A DNA stretch of 12,015 bases from positions 1 to 12,015 of the forward strand of contig NZ_CAIP01000043.1 of assembly GCF_000297435.1 (NCBI RefSeq), written 5' to 3'. The translations under genes and the position numbers were made by a program. The stretch comes from Microcystis sp. T1-4 (lineage in GTDB: Bacteria; Cyanobacteriota; Cyanobacteriia; Cyanobacteriales; Microcystaceae). Position 1 is the first letter of the stretch. The number at the start of each line of letters is the position of its first letter. Shown here in pieces: positions 1 to 7,149 of this stretch. Below the pieces are notes generated by a model. It was not told the origin of the DNA. It worked only from the letters and a program-made list of their open reading frames with translations, and made no database searches.

Positions 1-201
1 TGTGGGATTTATTGGGAGTTTCCCTGATTTGTACCCAGTAACGGGGCGGCGTAAATTCTCTTAATCCCTTCTACAGCACAGCTTATGGCTTTTTGTCAAC
101 GGGGAAGTCCAGTAATACACCAAATTAGCTGAAACAATCCACTACTGAATGTACAGCCCTGAGAGCAGAAATCCTTCAGGCTGATAATATTTGCCTATTA
201 C

Positions 202-2412
202 CTATTGGGTGTAGGCAGGTAAGTCTTGACTCATTTGATTTAAGTTGCTGGCAATGGCTTTCATCGTCATAAAAGCCGAGCTAAAGGCGATTAGCTCATT
301 TAAGGGATAACTTCGACTCTCAACCCGCAAGCTCAGTAATTGCTTCTCAAGAGATTCAATTTCTTGGATGAGCAATCCTAACTTTGGTGGGTTGAGAATT
401 ACCTGGGCAGCGATCGCCTCAGCAATCTCATCAAAAGCGATCGCGGTCTGTTGTGCGATCGCTTGTAATTCAGGTAAAAACTTTTGTCGTATCGGTTCAG
501 GAAGCGGTTGCTGTAGCACATCTTGTAAAGCATCCAGTTGAGCCGAGAGTTTTTGTTCGTAGCCGATGGAGAAATTCCAAAAATTTTGGTGTTTGGTTGC
601 TAAAACTGTGGAAATTTGTTCGAGACTGGCAATCTTAACCGAGGCTGGATGTTGAGCGATCGCCACTGTGATGGCCTGCTTCAGTTGGGCGATATCTGAC
701 GGTGGTATCGTATCCTGAAAATAGCCTGACAGCAGTTTTTGATATAGCTGTCCCATTTTCTTAAAAGTCACAGAAAAATCTGTTTCCAGTTGGTTTGTAG
801 CCGATTTTGTCATAAATACAGTGGTCAGCAACACCCCCAGAAACGCACCTACGGGAACTGAAATCAGTGCGGCCCAAATTCCTTGCTCGAAAAAAGGAAA
901 AATATCCTTCCCGATGGCATCGGCTGCTACAATCGCACCGATGCGAGCGATTGGCGTAAACCCCAGCCAAGCACAACTGAAGTAGGCGAAAAAATAAGCC
1001 AGACTGCTACTAAAAGGATTATAACCAAAGGACTTGACCAACAGGTAAATACAGAGAATCGTCAAACTCAACGAAACAGTTGCCGCCCAACCGATCGCGA
1101 TCGCTCGCCCCCTTGTCGGTTGAATGACAGTGACCACTGCACCTATGATCACAATATCTGCCACTTTTTCGTAAGCAGAAGGATAGGGAAACTCGATGTG
1201 ACGAATAATAGCCAGTAACAAACCAATAACCACGCCAAGACTGACAATTTCTCTCAGGCGTTTTAGGGATATAGGGGCCCATTTGGGAAAGGTAATCAGG
1301 TGTCTTCGCCTGAAAGTTGCAGTTACTTTGGTTTTATCGATTATCCTGCCTCCTAATCCCTCGCATTGTTGGATAAATCGAGATACAAGTTGAATAAATT
1401 GATAAAACTGTAGTGATTCTTGAACATCATACCGGTCAATCTCTCCACTTGTTCGGAGATGATCAAGTTTACCCCCAATATTCGCTAAATCTTCTTCTAA
1501 TTCTGTCAGGTAAGGGGTAGCTAAGATTTTTTTGCCGTTACTCAAATCCCTCAAGCTATCAAAGCTGTCGGTAAGATGAGTCGCCAATTGGTGAAATTCC
1601 GCCCTGAACTGACCCACTAAATTTTGTTCATGCTTTTCGCCTTTAAAAGCCATCAGATCAGCTAATTGTCGAGTCAATTGGTTCTGAATTGCCAAGATTT
1701 CACTCCAATTTTCTGCCACCAATATCTCACTACCGAATTCATGGGTTGCTTTTGTGAGTGTTGAAAGGCTAGTTTGTGTTGATTTTTTAATCTGATTGAG
1801 TAAGTTAAGCTCGTTCTGCTCAATAGAAAGAGAATAATCCCGCTCCTCGACCTCAGTTTTTAAGTGGCGATCGAGGATTTTTTGGAACAAGCGCGGTATA
1901 TCTTGAAGGATTCCCATCAAGTTCCGGTTGAGATCGGATCGAGTATTCTGGGGCCAAAATAGTAAGGCCACAGCAATTCCCACAGCGATTCCGATCCAGT
2001 TATCGATCAGGCGCGACCGCAAATAGAGCCAGATATCTTGTTGTGCTGATGTTCCTACCACTCTCATGGCAATTAAAGCGCCCAGTAGTGTGGCTTGGGA
2101 ATAAGCGGCTTGCCATCGGTAAGTTTCACAGATCAGGGCGGCTAAAATGTAGGTGAGAGAGGGAATGACAAAAAAACTTGAGCCTTGGATTCCGTAGGCG
2201 TTCACCAGGATAGCCGCAATGATTCCCCCCAAAGCACTTCCCCCCAAACGCCCCAAACCTGCCGCGATCGCACCTCCCATGGATGGCTCAATCAGTACAG
2301 ATACATACCCAAAGACGGGATAGACAAAGTTGTCTAATACATTTCCTCGGTGCCAAAAGAAACTCGTTAAGAGAGCAGCACCTAGGGAAAATTTCAATCC
2401 CTGTCTGATCAT
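202..2412 (-). CDS. FUSC/AaeB-type inner-membrane efflux transporter
   Basis: Likely a proton-driven inner-membrane transporter of the fusaric acid resistance (FUSC)/aromatic acid exporter superfamily, pushing small organic acids to a periplasmic adaptor. The layout seen is typical: a hydrophobic block over about residues 5-155 with several predicted helices, a soluble helical region to about 380, a second membrane block at about 385-540 (including GVVIGLLLAII and GAVVTVIQPTRGRAIAIGW), then a soluble helical C-terminus. At 736 residues it is slightly longer than E. coli AaeB. I place the start at the ATG at 2412. A TTG at 2433 would add seven residues, and neither has a convincing Shine-Dalgarno. 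It is the last gene of a minus-strand unit with a small membrane protein and an HlyD adaptor. Several HIP1 octamers lie within it. Family assignment is firm; the substrate is unknown. Confidence 0.85.
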   Translation of the reverse strand: MIRQGLKFSLGAALLTSFFWHRGNVLDNFVYPVFGYVSVLIEPSMGGAIAAGLGRLGGSALGGIIAAILVNAYGIQGSSFFVIPSLTYILAALICETYRWQAAYSQATLLGALIAMRVVGTSAQQDIWLYLRSRLIDNWIGIAVGIAVALLFWPQNTRSDLNRNLMGILQDIPRLFQKILDRHLKTEVEERDYSLSIEQNELNLLNQIKKSTQTSLSTLTKATHEFGSEILVAENWSEILAIQNQLTRQLADLMAFKGEKHEQNLVGQFRAEFHQLATHLTDSFDSLRDLSNGKKILATPYLTELEEDLANIGGKLDHLRTSGEIDRYDVQESLQFYQFIQLVSRFIQQCEGLGGRIIDKTKVTATFRRRHLITFPKWAPISLKRLREIVSLGVVIGLLLAIIRHIEFPYPSAYEKVADIVIIGAVVTVIQPTRGRAIAIGWAATVSLSLTILCIYLLVKSFGYNPFSSSLAYFFAYFSCAWLGFTPIARIGAIVAADAIGKDIFPFFEQGIWAALISVPVGAFLGVLLTTVFMTKSATNQLETDFSVTFKKMGQLYQKLLSGYFQDTIPPSDIAQLKQAITVAIAQHPASVKIASLEQISTVLATKHQNFWNFSIGYEQKLSAQLDALQDVLQQPLPEPIRQKFLPELQAIAQQTAIAFDEIAEAIAAQVILNPPKLGLLIQEIESLEKQLLSLRVESRSYPLNELIAFSSAFMTMKAIASNLNQMSQDLPAYTQ

Positions 2413-2467
2413 TAGCCCGTTTTTACTGTCCAAGGTATCTCTATATCCTTTTTCGGCTTACTCATTG

Positions 2468-2644
2468 TTACTCATTAATCGCTCGCTCAATCCCATATAA
2501 AATTAGTGCCAAAAACGTCACCAACCAAAACCAAAGCTGAGGAGGCTCACTATGGATCAGGATTACTAAGACAAACGCTGCGGCGATAATCCACCACTTA
2601 AACCACCAAGTCCACCATTGAGAACGTCTTTTCGGATTTTCCAT
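2468..2644 (-). CDS. Small two-helix membrane protein of the efflux operon (AaeX-like position)
   Basis: A 58-residue reading frame, read by hand because it is short. It starts MENPKRRSQWWTWW and ends GIERAINE before TAA. The N-terminus is basic and very rich in Trp (six Trp among residues 10-18). Two hydrophobic stretches follow, at about residues 19-31 and 37-50, so a two-pass inner-membrane protein is likely. It fills most of the gap between the adaptor gene (65 bp upstream) and the transporter gene (about 55 bp downstream), all on the same strand. AaeX (DUF1656) is a similarly short two-helix protein encoded with an HlyD and a FUSC protein in enterobacteria. The resemblance here is of size, topology and position, and I do not see clear sequence identity. 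No Shine-Dalgarno precedes the ATG, as is common in cyanobacteria. Confidence 0.62.
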   Translation of the reverse strand: MENPKRRSQWWTWWFKWWIIAAAFVLVILIHSEPPQLWFWLVTFLALILYGIERAINE

Positions 2645-2708
2645 ATTAGGTTTAACCGTTTATTCTAGTCGTTGTTTCTTTCAGCTACTTACGCTCGCAA
2701 GATTGTGG

Positions 2709-4241
2709 TTAACGATCGTACACCCCTGTAATCCAGCGAAAAGCAGGGGTTATATAACTCACTAAAGAACGCTCTTCTACCACGGCATGGACATCTGCGG
2801 TAGTCCCGTTGGTAATTGTTTGGGGCGCTCCCTTGGCTTGGGTCCAGTAAAAACCACTCGGTGTATTGCGATCGACCTTCAGGGCTAAAGTGGCTTTGAT
2901 AACACTTGCATTGACGGGTATAGGCTTATCGCGATCGTCTTCATCTCTACCCAGAAACAGCTTGCTGGCGAGTTCATGACTTCCGACTATATTTGCTAGT
3001 TCTGCCACAGTTACCGGCTGCTGATCGACGGTAATTACCTTAGCAACGATACCCCCATAGCGTTCGCGATCATAGAGATCGGGAACGACTTCTACTTCCT
3101 GGCCCGGTTCTAATCGTTTGGCATCACCGCTCTTAAACAAGGCCACCACGTTGGTCTTGGCCTTTAGATTGGAGACTTCTAACGTACCGATGCGCCCCCC
3201 CGGAGCCAGGACTTCCCCCGGATTAACAGATAAGTCTAAAATCTGGCCGTTGTACAGACTCACTACATTTTTGTTGGCTTGAATAGTGGTTCTTAACGTA
3301 TTAATCTCTCGTTGCTGGTCAGCGATCGCATTGTAACGAAGAATATCACTGGCTGTATCTTGCAGGTCTATTTGCCGTTTTTCCGTGTTTAGTATATTAT
3401 TCTGGGCCGTCAATGCGTTCATCTGCGCTCGCAGGCTTTCATCAACCCCCTTCAGGCGATCGAGTTCTATTTGGACGCGATTGATACTATTAGAAGCCTC
3501 TAGATTATTGAACTGAAACAAATAGGAGGGAAAATCTAGCTTCGCGACAGCCCCCTCTTCGATAAGTTTATCGTAGGCGGCTAGTCTTTCATCCGTTGAG
3601 TTCTGGAAATTTTTAAGGTATCGAGCATGGGAGAGATAGGCTTCTCGCTGTTTTTGATTACTGGATAATTGAACTTGAAGTGCTTTAATCTGAAGCTGAT
3701 TGGCCTTTTGCTGGCGATCTATTGAGGCTGCATTCAATTGGCGACGACTCACTTCAATAGAGTCAACTCTTTTATCCTGCTGCTTGAGATCTGCTAGTCT
3801 ATCCTTTTTATCTTTTAATTCTGTTTCTAATTCAGGAAACTCTAAAGTTGCCAGTAACTGCCCTTTTTTGACAGAATCTCCCGGTTGAATCAGGAGGGTT
3901 AACACCCGCCCACCTTGACGGGGTTCGATATTAACAATAGAACGAGGAATCAAAATGACCGCTCGTCCTTGAACAGGAGTCGGAATCTTACCAACTATCG
4001 CCCAATAACTCAGTCCTCCGAGCAAAAGACCCACCGGCATTAAGCGCAGGATTATCTCCCCTAATCTTCCTGTTGGCTCCGAATATTTAAACGGTTTTTC
4101 CGAATCAATTTTAGGAGCAATTCCCGTTTTTATTTGATTATCATCCTGACCTTCTATCCTAGCCTGCGTTGTTTTCTTCGCACCCATATCTGGCTGCTGA
4201 TGATTCTGATCAGACATAGATTCGGCTTGATTCTTTGCCAT
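2709..4241 (-). CDS. HlyD-family membrane-fusion (periplasmic adaptor) protein
   Basis: A periplasmic adaptor that would link an inner-membrane exporter to the outer membrane. Numbering from the ATG at 4241 (510 residues): a polar N-terminus to about residue 60, one membrane helix at about 62-84 (IILRLMPVGLLLGGLSYWAIV), and a biotinyl-lipoyl-like half at about 99-136 with GGRVLTLLIQPGDSVKKGQLL. A long Gln/Lys/Glu-rich coiled-coil hairpin follows from about 137 to 325. The second lipoyl half (LSVNPGEVLAPGGRIGTLEV) and a beta-barrel come next. The C-terminal stretch with TPSGFYW and VVEERSLVSYITP recalls HlyD proteins of NHLM-type peptide export systems, but no peptidase-ABC transporter is visible here. 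Alternative starts are GTG at 4265 and ATG at 4217. It is the first gene of a minus-strand unit with the small membrane protein and FUSC transporter, its probable partners. Confidence 0.85.
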   Translation of the reverse strand: MAKNQAESMSDQNHQQPDMGAKKTTQARIEGQDDNQIKTGIAPKIDSEKPFKYSEPTGRLGEIILRLMPVGLLLGGLSYWAIVGKIPTPVQGRAVILIPRSIVNIEPRQGGRVLTLLIQPGDSVKKGQLLATLEFPELETELKDKKDRLADLKQQDKRVDSIEVSRRQLNAASIDRQQKANQLQIKALQVQLSSNQKQREAYLSHARYLKNFQNSTDERLAAYDKLIEEGAVAKLDFPSYLFQFNNLEASNSINRVQIELDRLKGVDESLRAQMNALTAQNNILNTEKRQIDLQDTASDILRYNAIADQQREINTLRTTIQANKNVVSLYNGQILDLSVNPGEVLAPGGRIGTLEVSNLKAKTNVVALFKSGDAKRLEPGQEVEVVPDLYDRERYGGIVAKVITVDQQPVTVAELANIVGSHELASKLFLGRDEDDRDKPIPVNASVIKATLALKVDRNTPSGFYWTQAKGAPQTITNGTTADVHAVVEERSLVSYITPAFRWITGVYDR

Positions 4242-4287
4242 TGTACTGAAATGAGTAAAAATCACTTAATTTGTAACATGATAAACA

Positions 4288-4326
4288 TTCAGAGGATATT
4301 ACTTTAGACTAGGAAAATCCTCTGAA
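4288..4326. promoter_or_regulatory. Inverted repeat upstream of the adaptor gene, possible operator
   Basis: A perfect 10-bp inverted repeat, TTCAGAGGAT and ATCCTCTGAA, separated by 19 bp. It lies about 47 bp upstream of the adaptor ATG. No T-run follows the stem in the adaptor's reading direction, so it is not a normal terminator. Position and symmetry fit a repressor site or a 5' UTR hairpin for the efflux operon, but no regulator gene is present in the window. Confidence 0.4.
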
Positions 4327-4434
4327 AAAATCGCTCAAGCTATTTTTGACATAAGATAACTAGGCTACCTCGAAAGATTTACCGAAGGCTCAAACCTTTA
4401 AAATTTCCTGTAAGAAACCTAATAAAGTATTACT

Positions 4435-4470
4435 CTTGATGTGACCTAAAACAACCTAATAGGCATCAAG
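4435..4470. repeat. Imperfect inverted repeat in the non-coding gap
   Basis: CTTGATG at 4435-4441 pairs with CATCAAG at 4464-4470, and inside it CCTA at 4445-4448 pairs with TAGG at 4459-4462. It lies in the roughly 300-bp stretch between the adaptor gene and the MITE-like element, where I see no gene. It may be a regulatory hairpin or chance. Neither strand shows a T-tract after the stem. Confidence 0.25.
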
Positions 4471-4563
4471 TGTTTGAGTCCAACACTCCGACTAGAGAGA
4501 TAATCTATCGAACGAATTTACACCATTCCAGCTTTTAACTTACATAAGGCGTATAGTCTCATT

Positions 4564-4722
4564 GTAACCGTTCAGGGGGGGGATGTCAAGCCGCCAGTGG
4601 CATTGACTCCGTGGAAGGACTCTCTTGGGGCAGCACAGAGATGGATACTACTCTTTCACATTAGCCGCTCTTTTCCACGTCTTTTTAGATTACTAGATTT
4701 TGTCCCCCCCCTGAACGGTTAC
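4564..4722. mobile_element. MITE-like non-autonomous element with 20-bp terminal inverted repeats
   Basis: A 159-bp segment bounded by a perfect 20-bp inverted repeat: GTAACCGTTCAGGGGGGGGA at 4564-4583 and its exact reverse complement at 4703-4722. Eight consecutive G on one side and eight C on the other make it conspicuous. The 119-bp interior has no usable reading frame. It includes a short inner inverted match (CGTGGAA near 4611 and TTCCACG near 4674). Ends beginning GTAA recall IS66-family termini, but I cannot identify the parent. The flanks do not show a clear target duplication (GTCTCATT before, TTCAAGGG after), so the insertion may be old or rearranged. No transposase gene is in the window. 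Confidence 0.65.
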
Positions 4723-4747
4723 TTCAAGGGAGAAAAAGCGATCGGGC

Positions 4748-4753
4748 TATAAT
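4748..4753 (+). promoter_or_regulatory. Putative -10 box for the first heptad-repeat nuclease-like gene
   Basis: A perfect TATAAT 35 bp before the ATG at 4789 and 25 bp beyond the right end of the MITE-like element. No good -35 hexamer sits at 17 bp. TTCAAG at 4723-4728 would be 19 bp away. The second and third gene copies lack this sequence because their upstream DNA comes from the duplicated unit. Confidence 0.4.
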
Positions 4754-4788
4754 AGAGAAAATTTTATTTTAACTTGAGAAAATTCATT

Positions 4789-5391
4789 ATGACAGCCACT
4801 ATTGAAGACATTCGGGCAATACTAAAGGAATTGGCCCAATCCCAACAAGAGTTATCCCAATCCCAACAAGAGTTATCCCAAGCTCAAAAAGAGTTATCCC
4901 AAGCTCAAAAAGAAACGGATAAACAAATCAAGGAAACAGATAAGCAAATTAACAGAGTTAGTAAGCAGATTGGGGAGTTGGGCAATCGTTTAGGAGAGTT
5001 TGTCGAGTGGCAAGTACGTCCTGCGGTGGTGCGTCTGTTTCAAGAGCGGGGTATTGATGTGCATGAGTTTCACCCCGGCATTTCGGTAAAACGGGATAAT
5101 GAGGGTTTAGAGATTGATCTATTGGTAGTGAATGATACGGATGCCATTTTAGTGGAGGTCAAAAGTAAGTTAACTCAAAGGGATGTGGATGAGCATTTAC
5201 AACGTTTGGCCAAGTTTAAGCGGTTAATGCCTCGTTTTCGAGATGTAAAGGCCTTAGGAGCGGTGGCAGCGATGATTGTTCCCGATGAGGTGGCGAGTTA
5301 TGGTTGTCGTCAGGGTTTGTTTGTGTTGGTGCAGTCAGGGGAAAATGTAATAATTTTGAATGATGCAGAGTTTACGCCCCGGGTTTGGTAG
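4789..5391 (+). CDS. Coiled-coil plus PD-(D/E)XK-like protein, copy 1 (200 aa)
   Basis: Function unknown. Residues 1-16 are a short helical head (MTATIEDIRAILKELA). Residues 17-65 are a heptad coiled coil built from repeats such as SQSQQEL, SQAQKEL and DKQIKET. Residues 70-200 form an alpha/beta domain. There EIDLLVVNDTDAILVEVK gives D110, E123 and K125, spaced like the catalytic D...ExK of the PD-(D/E)XK fold, and E73 could be the helix-1 glutamate. This resembles proteins annotated DUF3782/COG5493 in cyanobacteria and archaea. Nuclease activity is inference, and family members may be inactive. The start is the ATG at 4789, because the TTG at 4774 is lost in copy 2 (TAA there). This copy has the longest coiled coil and differs from the others at D166 and G172 (Asn and Ala there) and at two head residues. 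Confidence 0.85.
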   Translation: MTATIEDIRAILKELAQSQQELSQSQQELSQAQKELSQAQKETDKQIKETDKQINRVSKQIGELGNRLGEFVEWQVRPAVVRLFQERGIDVHEFHPGISVKRDNEGLEIDLLVVNDTDAILVEVKSKLTQRDVDEHLQRLAKFKRLMPRFRDVKALGAVAAMIVPDEVASYGCRQGLFVLVQSGENVIILNDAEFTPRVW

Positions 5392-5455
5392 GTTTAGCTT
5401 TTTCTCGAAATCTTATAGGTTCTGTGCGATCAGTTTAACTTACAATATGAGCGAT

Positions 5456-5484
5456 CTTTGTGTCCTTTGTGTCTTTGTGGTTCG
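5456..5484 (+). repeat. TTTGTG-rich short repeat in the 3' flank of copy 1
   Basis: An internally repetitive stretch in which TTTGTG recurs three times (CTTTGTGTCC, TTTGTGTC, TTTGTGG). The same stretch follows copy 3 at 6988-7016 with one change. It lies inside the 81 bp missing after copy 2. It could be a remnant of a dispersed short repeat, and no coding role is visible. Confidence 0.4.
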
Positions 5485-5637
5485 TTCCACCCCCTCGCTC
5501 TTGAGAAATATATCTTAAAATACATTTTACCCACCAAACCTGGGACAGCCGATTCCATTCCTGCCAATAATCAACGCTAAAATTATACTAAATCCCTTGA
5601 GTATAGGCTACATCACTTTAACTTAAGAAAATTCATT

Positions 5638-6177
5638 ATGACAGCCACTATTGAAGAGATTCGGGCAATACTAAAGCAATTAGCTCAATCCCAACAAGAG
5701 TTATCCCAAGCTCAAAAAGAAACAGATAAGCAAATTAACAGAGTTAGTAAGCAGATTGGGGAGTTGGGCAATCGTTTAGGAGAGTTTGTCGAGTGGCAAG
5801 TACGTCCTGCGGTGGTGCGTCTGTTTCAAGAGCGGGGTATTGATGTCCATGAGTTTCACCCTGGCATTTCGGTAAAACGGGATAATGAGGGTTTAGAAAT
5901 TGATCTATTGGTAGTGAATGATACCGATGCCATTTTAGTGGAGGTCAAAAGTAAGTTAACTCAAAGGGATGTGGATGAGCATTTACAACGTTTGGCTAAG
6001 TTTAAGCGGTTAATGCCTCGTTTTCGAGATGTAAAGGCTTTGGGAGCGGTGGCAGCGATGATTGTTCCCAATGAGGTGGCGAGTTACGCTTGTCGTCAGG
6101 GTTTATTTGTGTTGGTGCAGTCAGGGGAAAATGTAATAATTTTAAATGATGCGGAGTTTACGCCTCGAGTTTGGTAG
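5638..6177 (+). CDS. Coiled-coil plus PD-(D/E)XK-like protein, copy 2 (179 aa)
   Basis: Second tandem copy and the shortest. Its coiled coil has three fewer heptads than copy 1: one SQQEL unit, one SQAQKET unit and a single DKQIN. The globular domain carries the same putative D89, E102 and K104 triad, and its protein sequence matches copy 3 throughout. Its ATG start is certain within the family, because the in-frame upstream codon that is TTG in copies 1 and 3 is TAA here. The upstream DNA, including a TATACT at 5584-5589, is duplicated flank rather than the promoter region of copy 1. The following spacer is 81 bp shorter than that after copy 1. No Shine-Dalgarno is visible. Function unknown; a coiled-coil-driven oligomer with a nuclease-like head is the most that can be said. 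Confidence 0.85.
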   Translation: MTATIEEIRAILKQLAQSQQELSQAQKETDKQINRVSKQIGELGNRLGEFVEWQVRPAVVRLFQERGIDVHEFHPGISVKRDNEGLEIDLLVVNDTDAILVEVKSKLTQRDVDEHLQRLAKFKRLMPRFRDVKALGAVAAMIVPNEVASYACRQGLFVLVQSGENVIILNDAEFTPRVW

Positions 6178-6342
6178 GTTTAGCTTTCGTTCCACCCCCT
6201 CGCTCTTGAGAAATATATCTTAAAATACATTTTACCCACCAAATCCAAGAGAGCCGATTCCATTCCTGCCAATAATCAACGCTAAAATTATACTAAATCC
6301 CTTGAGTATAGGCTACATCACTTTAACTTGAGAAAATTCATT

Positions 6343-6924
6343 ATGACAGCCACTATTGAAGAGATTCGGGCAATACTAAAGCAATTAGCTCAATCCCAAC
6401 AAGAGTTATCCCAATCCCAACAAGAGTTATCCCAAGCTCAAAAAGAAACGGATAAACAAATCAAGGAAACGGATAAGCAAATTAACAGGGTTAGTAAGCA
6501 GATTGGGGAGTTGGGCAATCGTTTAGGAGAGTTTGTCGAGTGGCAAGTACGTCCTGCGGTGGTGCGTCTGTTTCAGGAGCGGGGTATTGATGTGCATGAG
6601 TTTCACCCTGGCATTTCGGTAAAACGGGATAATGAGGGTTTAGAGATTGATCTATTGGTAGTGAATGATACGGATGCCATTTTAGTGGAGGTCAAAAGTA
6701 AGTTAACTCAAAGGGATGTGGATGAGCATTTACAACGTTTGGCGAAGTTTAAGCGGTTAATGCCTCGTTTTCGAGATGTAAAGGCTTTGGGAGCGGTGGC
6801 AGCGATGATTGTTCCCAATGAGGTGGCGAGTTACGCTTGTCGTCAGGGTTTATTTGTGTTGGTGCAGTCAGGGGAAAATGTAATAATTTTGAATGATGCA
6901 GAGTTTACGCCCCGGGTTTGGTAG
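6343..6924 (+). CDS. Coiled-coil plus PD-(D/E)XK-like protein, copy 3 (193 aa)
   Basis: Third tandem copy. The protein is identical to copy 2 except for a 14-residue (two-heptad) insertion in the coiled coil, giving intermediate length. The putative active-site residues are D103, E116 and K118. At the DNA level its end (GCAGAGTTTACGCCCCGGG) and its 3' flank match copy 1, while VPNEVASYA matches copy 2, so it is a mosaic. The ATG at 6343 is chosen over the TTG at 6328 by comparison with copy 2. It lies 225 bp upstream of the small motif protein that precedes the NLR-like gene, on the same strand, so a shared accessory island is plausible but co-transcription is not shown. Confidence 0.85.
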   Translation: MTATIEEIRAILKQLAQSQQELSQSQQELSQAQKETDKQIKETDKQINRVSKQIGELGNRLGEFVEWQVRPAVVRLFQERGIDVHEFHPGISVKRDNEGLEIDLLVVNDTDAILVEVKSKLTQRDVDEHLQRLAKFKRLMPRFRDVKALGAVAAMIVPNEVASYACRQGLFVLVQSGENVIILNDAEFTPRVW

Positions 6925-7094
6925 GTTTAGCTTTTTCTCGAAATCTTCTAGGTTCTGTGTGATCAGTTTAACTTACATAGGGTCGATCTTTGTGTCCTCT
7001 GTGTCTTTGTGGTTCGTTCCACCCCCTCGCTAGGAGAAATTTATCTTAGAATACATTTTACCCACCAAATCCAAGAGAGCCATTTTTGTTACGA

Positions 7095-7100
7095 TATACT
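7095..7100 (+). promoter_or_regulatory. Possible -10 box before the motif protein/NLR pair
   Basis: TATACT 49 bp before the ATG at 7150, in sequence unique to this spot just past the end of the triplicated units. No clear -35 hexamer is seen at the usual distance, so this is only a candidate. Confidence 0.25.
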
Positions 7101-7149
7101 GAACAGAAATCTGAATTGTCCCTCGTTTTAATCGGTGAGAGTATGAGCT

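Larger units (their letters stand above)
4768..7081 (+). repeat. Tandem triplication of a gene-plus-flank unit
   Basis: Three direct repeats at 4768-5616 (849 bp), 5617-6321 (705 bp) and 6322-7081 (about 760 bp). Each begins TTTAACTT just before the gene and ends in the 3' flank. The length differences come from 21-bp coding units in the coiled coil and from an 81-bp deletion in the flank of unit 2. Unit 3 stops matching after GAGAGCC at 7081, so it lacks the last part of the unit (the CCCTTGAGTATAGGC stretch). Synonymous differences are distributed as a mosaic among copies, which points to gene conversion after duplication. Confidence 0.9.

Noticed and set aside
2..64. Open frame running in from the left edge (ends RRKFS then TAA)
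   Set aside because: Only about 20 codons are visible and no family is recognisable. The first 200 bases hold no feature that I can support.
154..183. Imperfect stem (CAGCCCTGA/TCAGGCTG) considered as the terminator of the efflux operon
   Set aside because: It lies beyond the transporter stop, but no T-tract follows in the minus-strand direction and the stem has a bulge.
2709..4241. A bacteriocin (NHLM) export locus
   Set aside because: No peptidase-ABC transporter or precursor peptide gene is present; the neighbour is a FUSC transporter.
4564..4722. Inverted repeat read as a transcription terminator
   Set aside because: The arms are 119 bp apart and end in G8/C8 with no T-tract; transposon-like ends explain them better.
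4774..4788. TTG start adding MRKFI to nuclease-like copy 1 (also at 6328 in copy 3)
   Set aside because: The equivalent codon in copy 2 is TAA, so the conserved start must be the following ATG.
4830..4960. 21-bp repeats considered as a non-coding minisatellite or CRISPR
   Set aside because: The units keep the reading frame and encode heptads of a coiled coil in all three copies.
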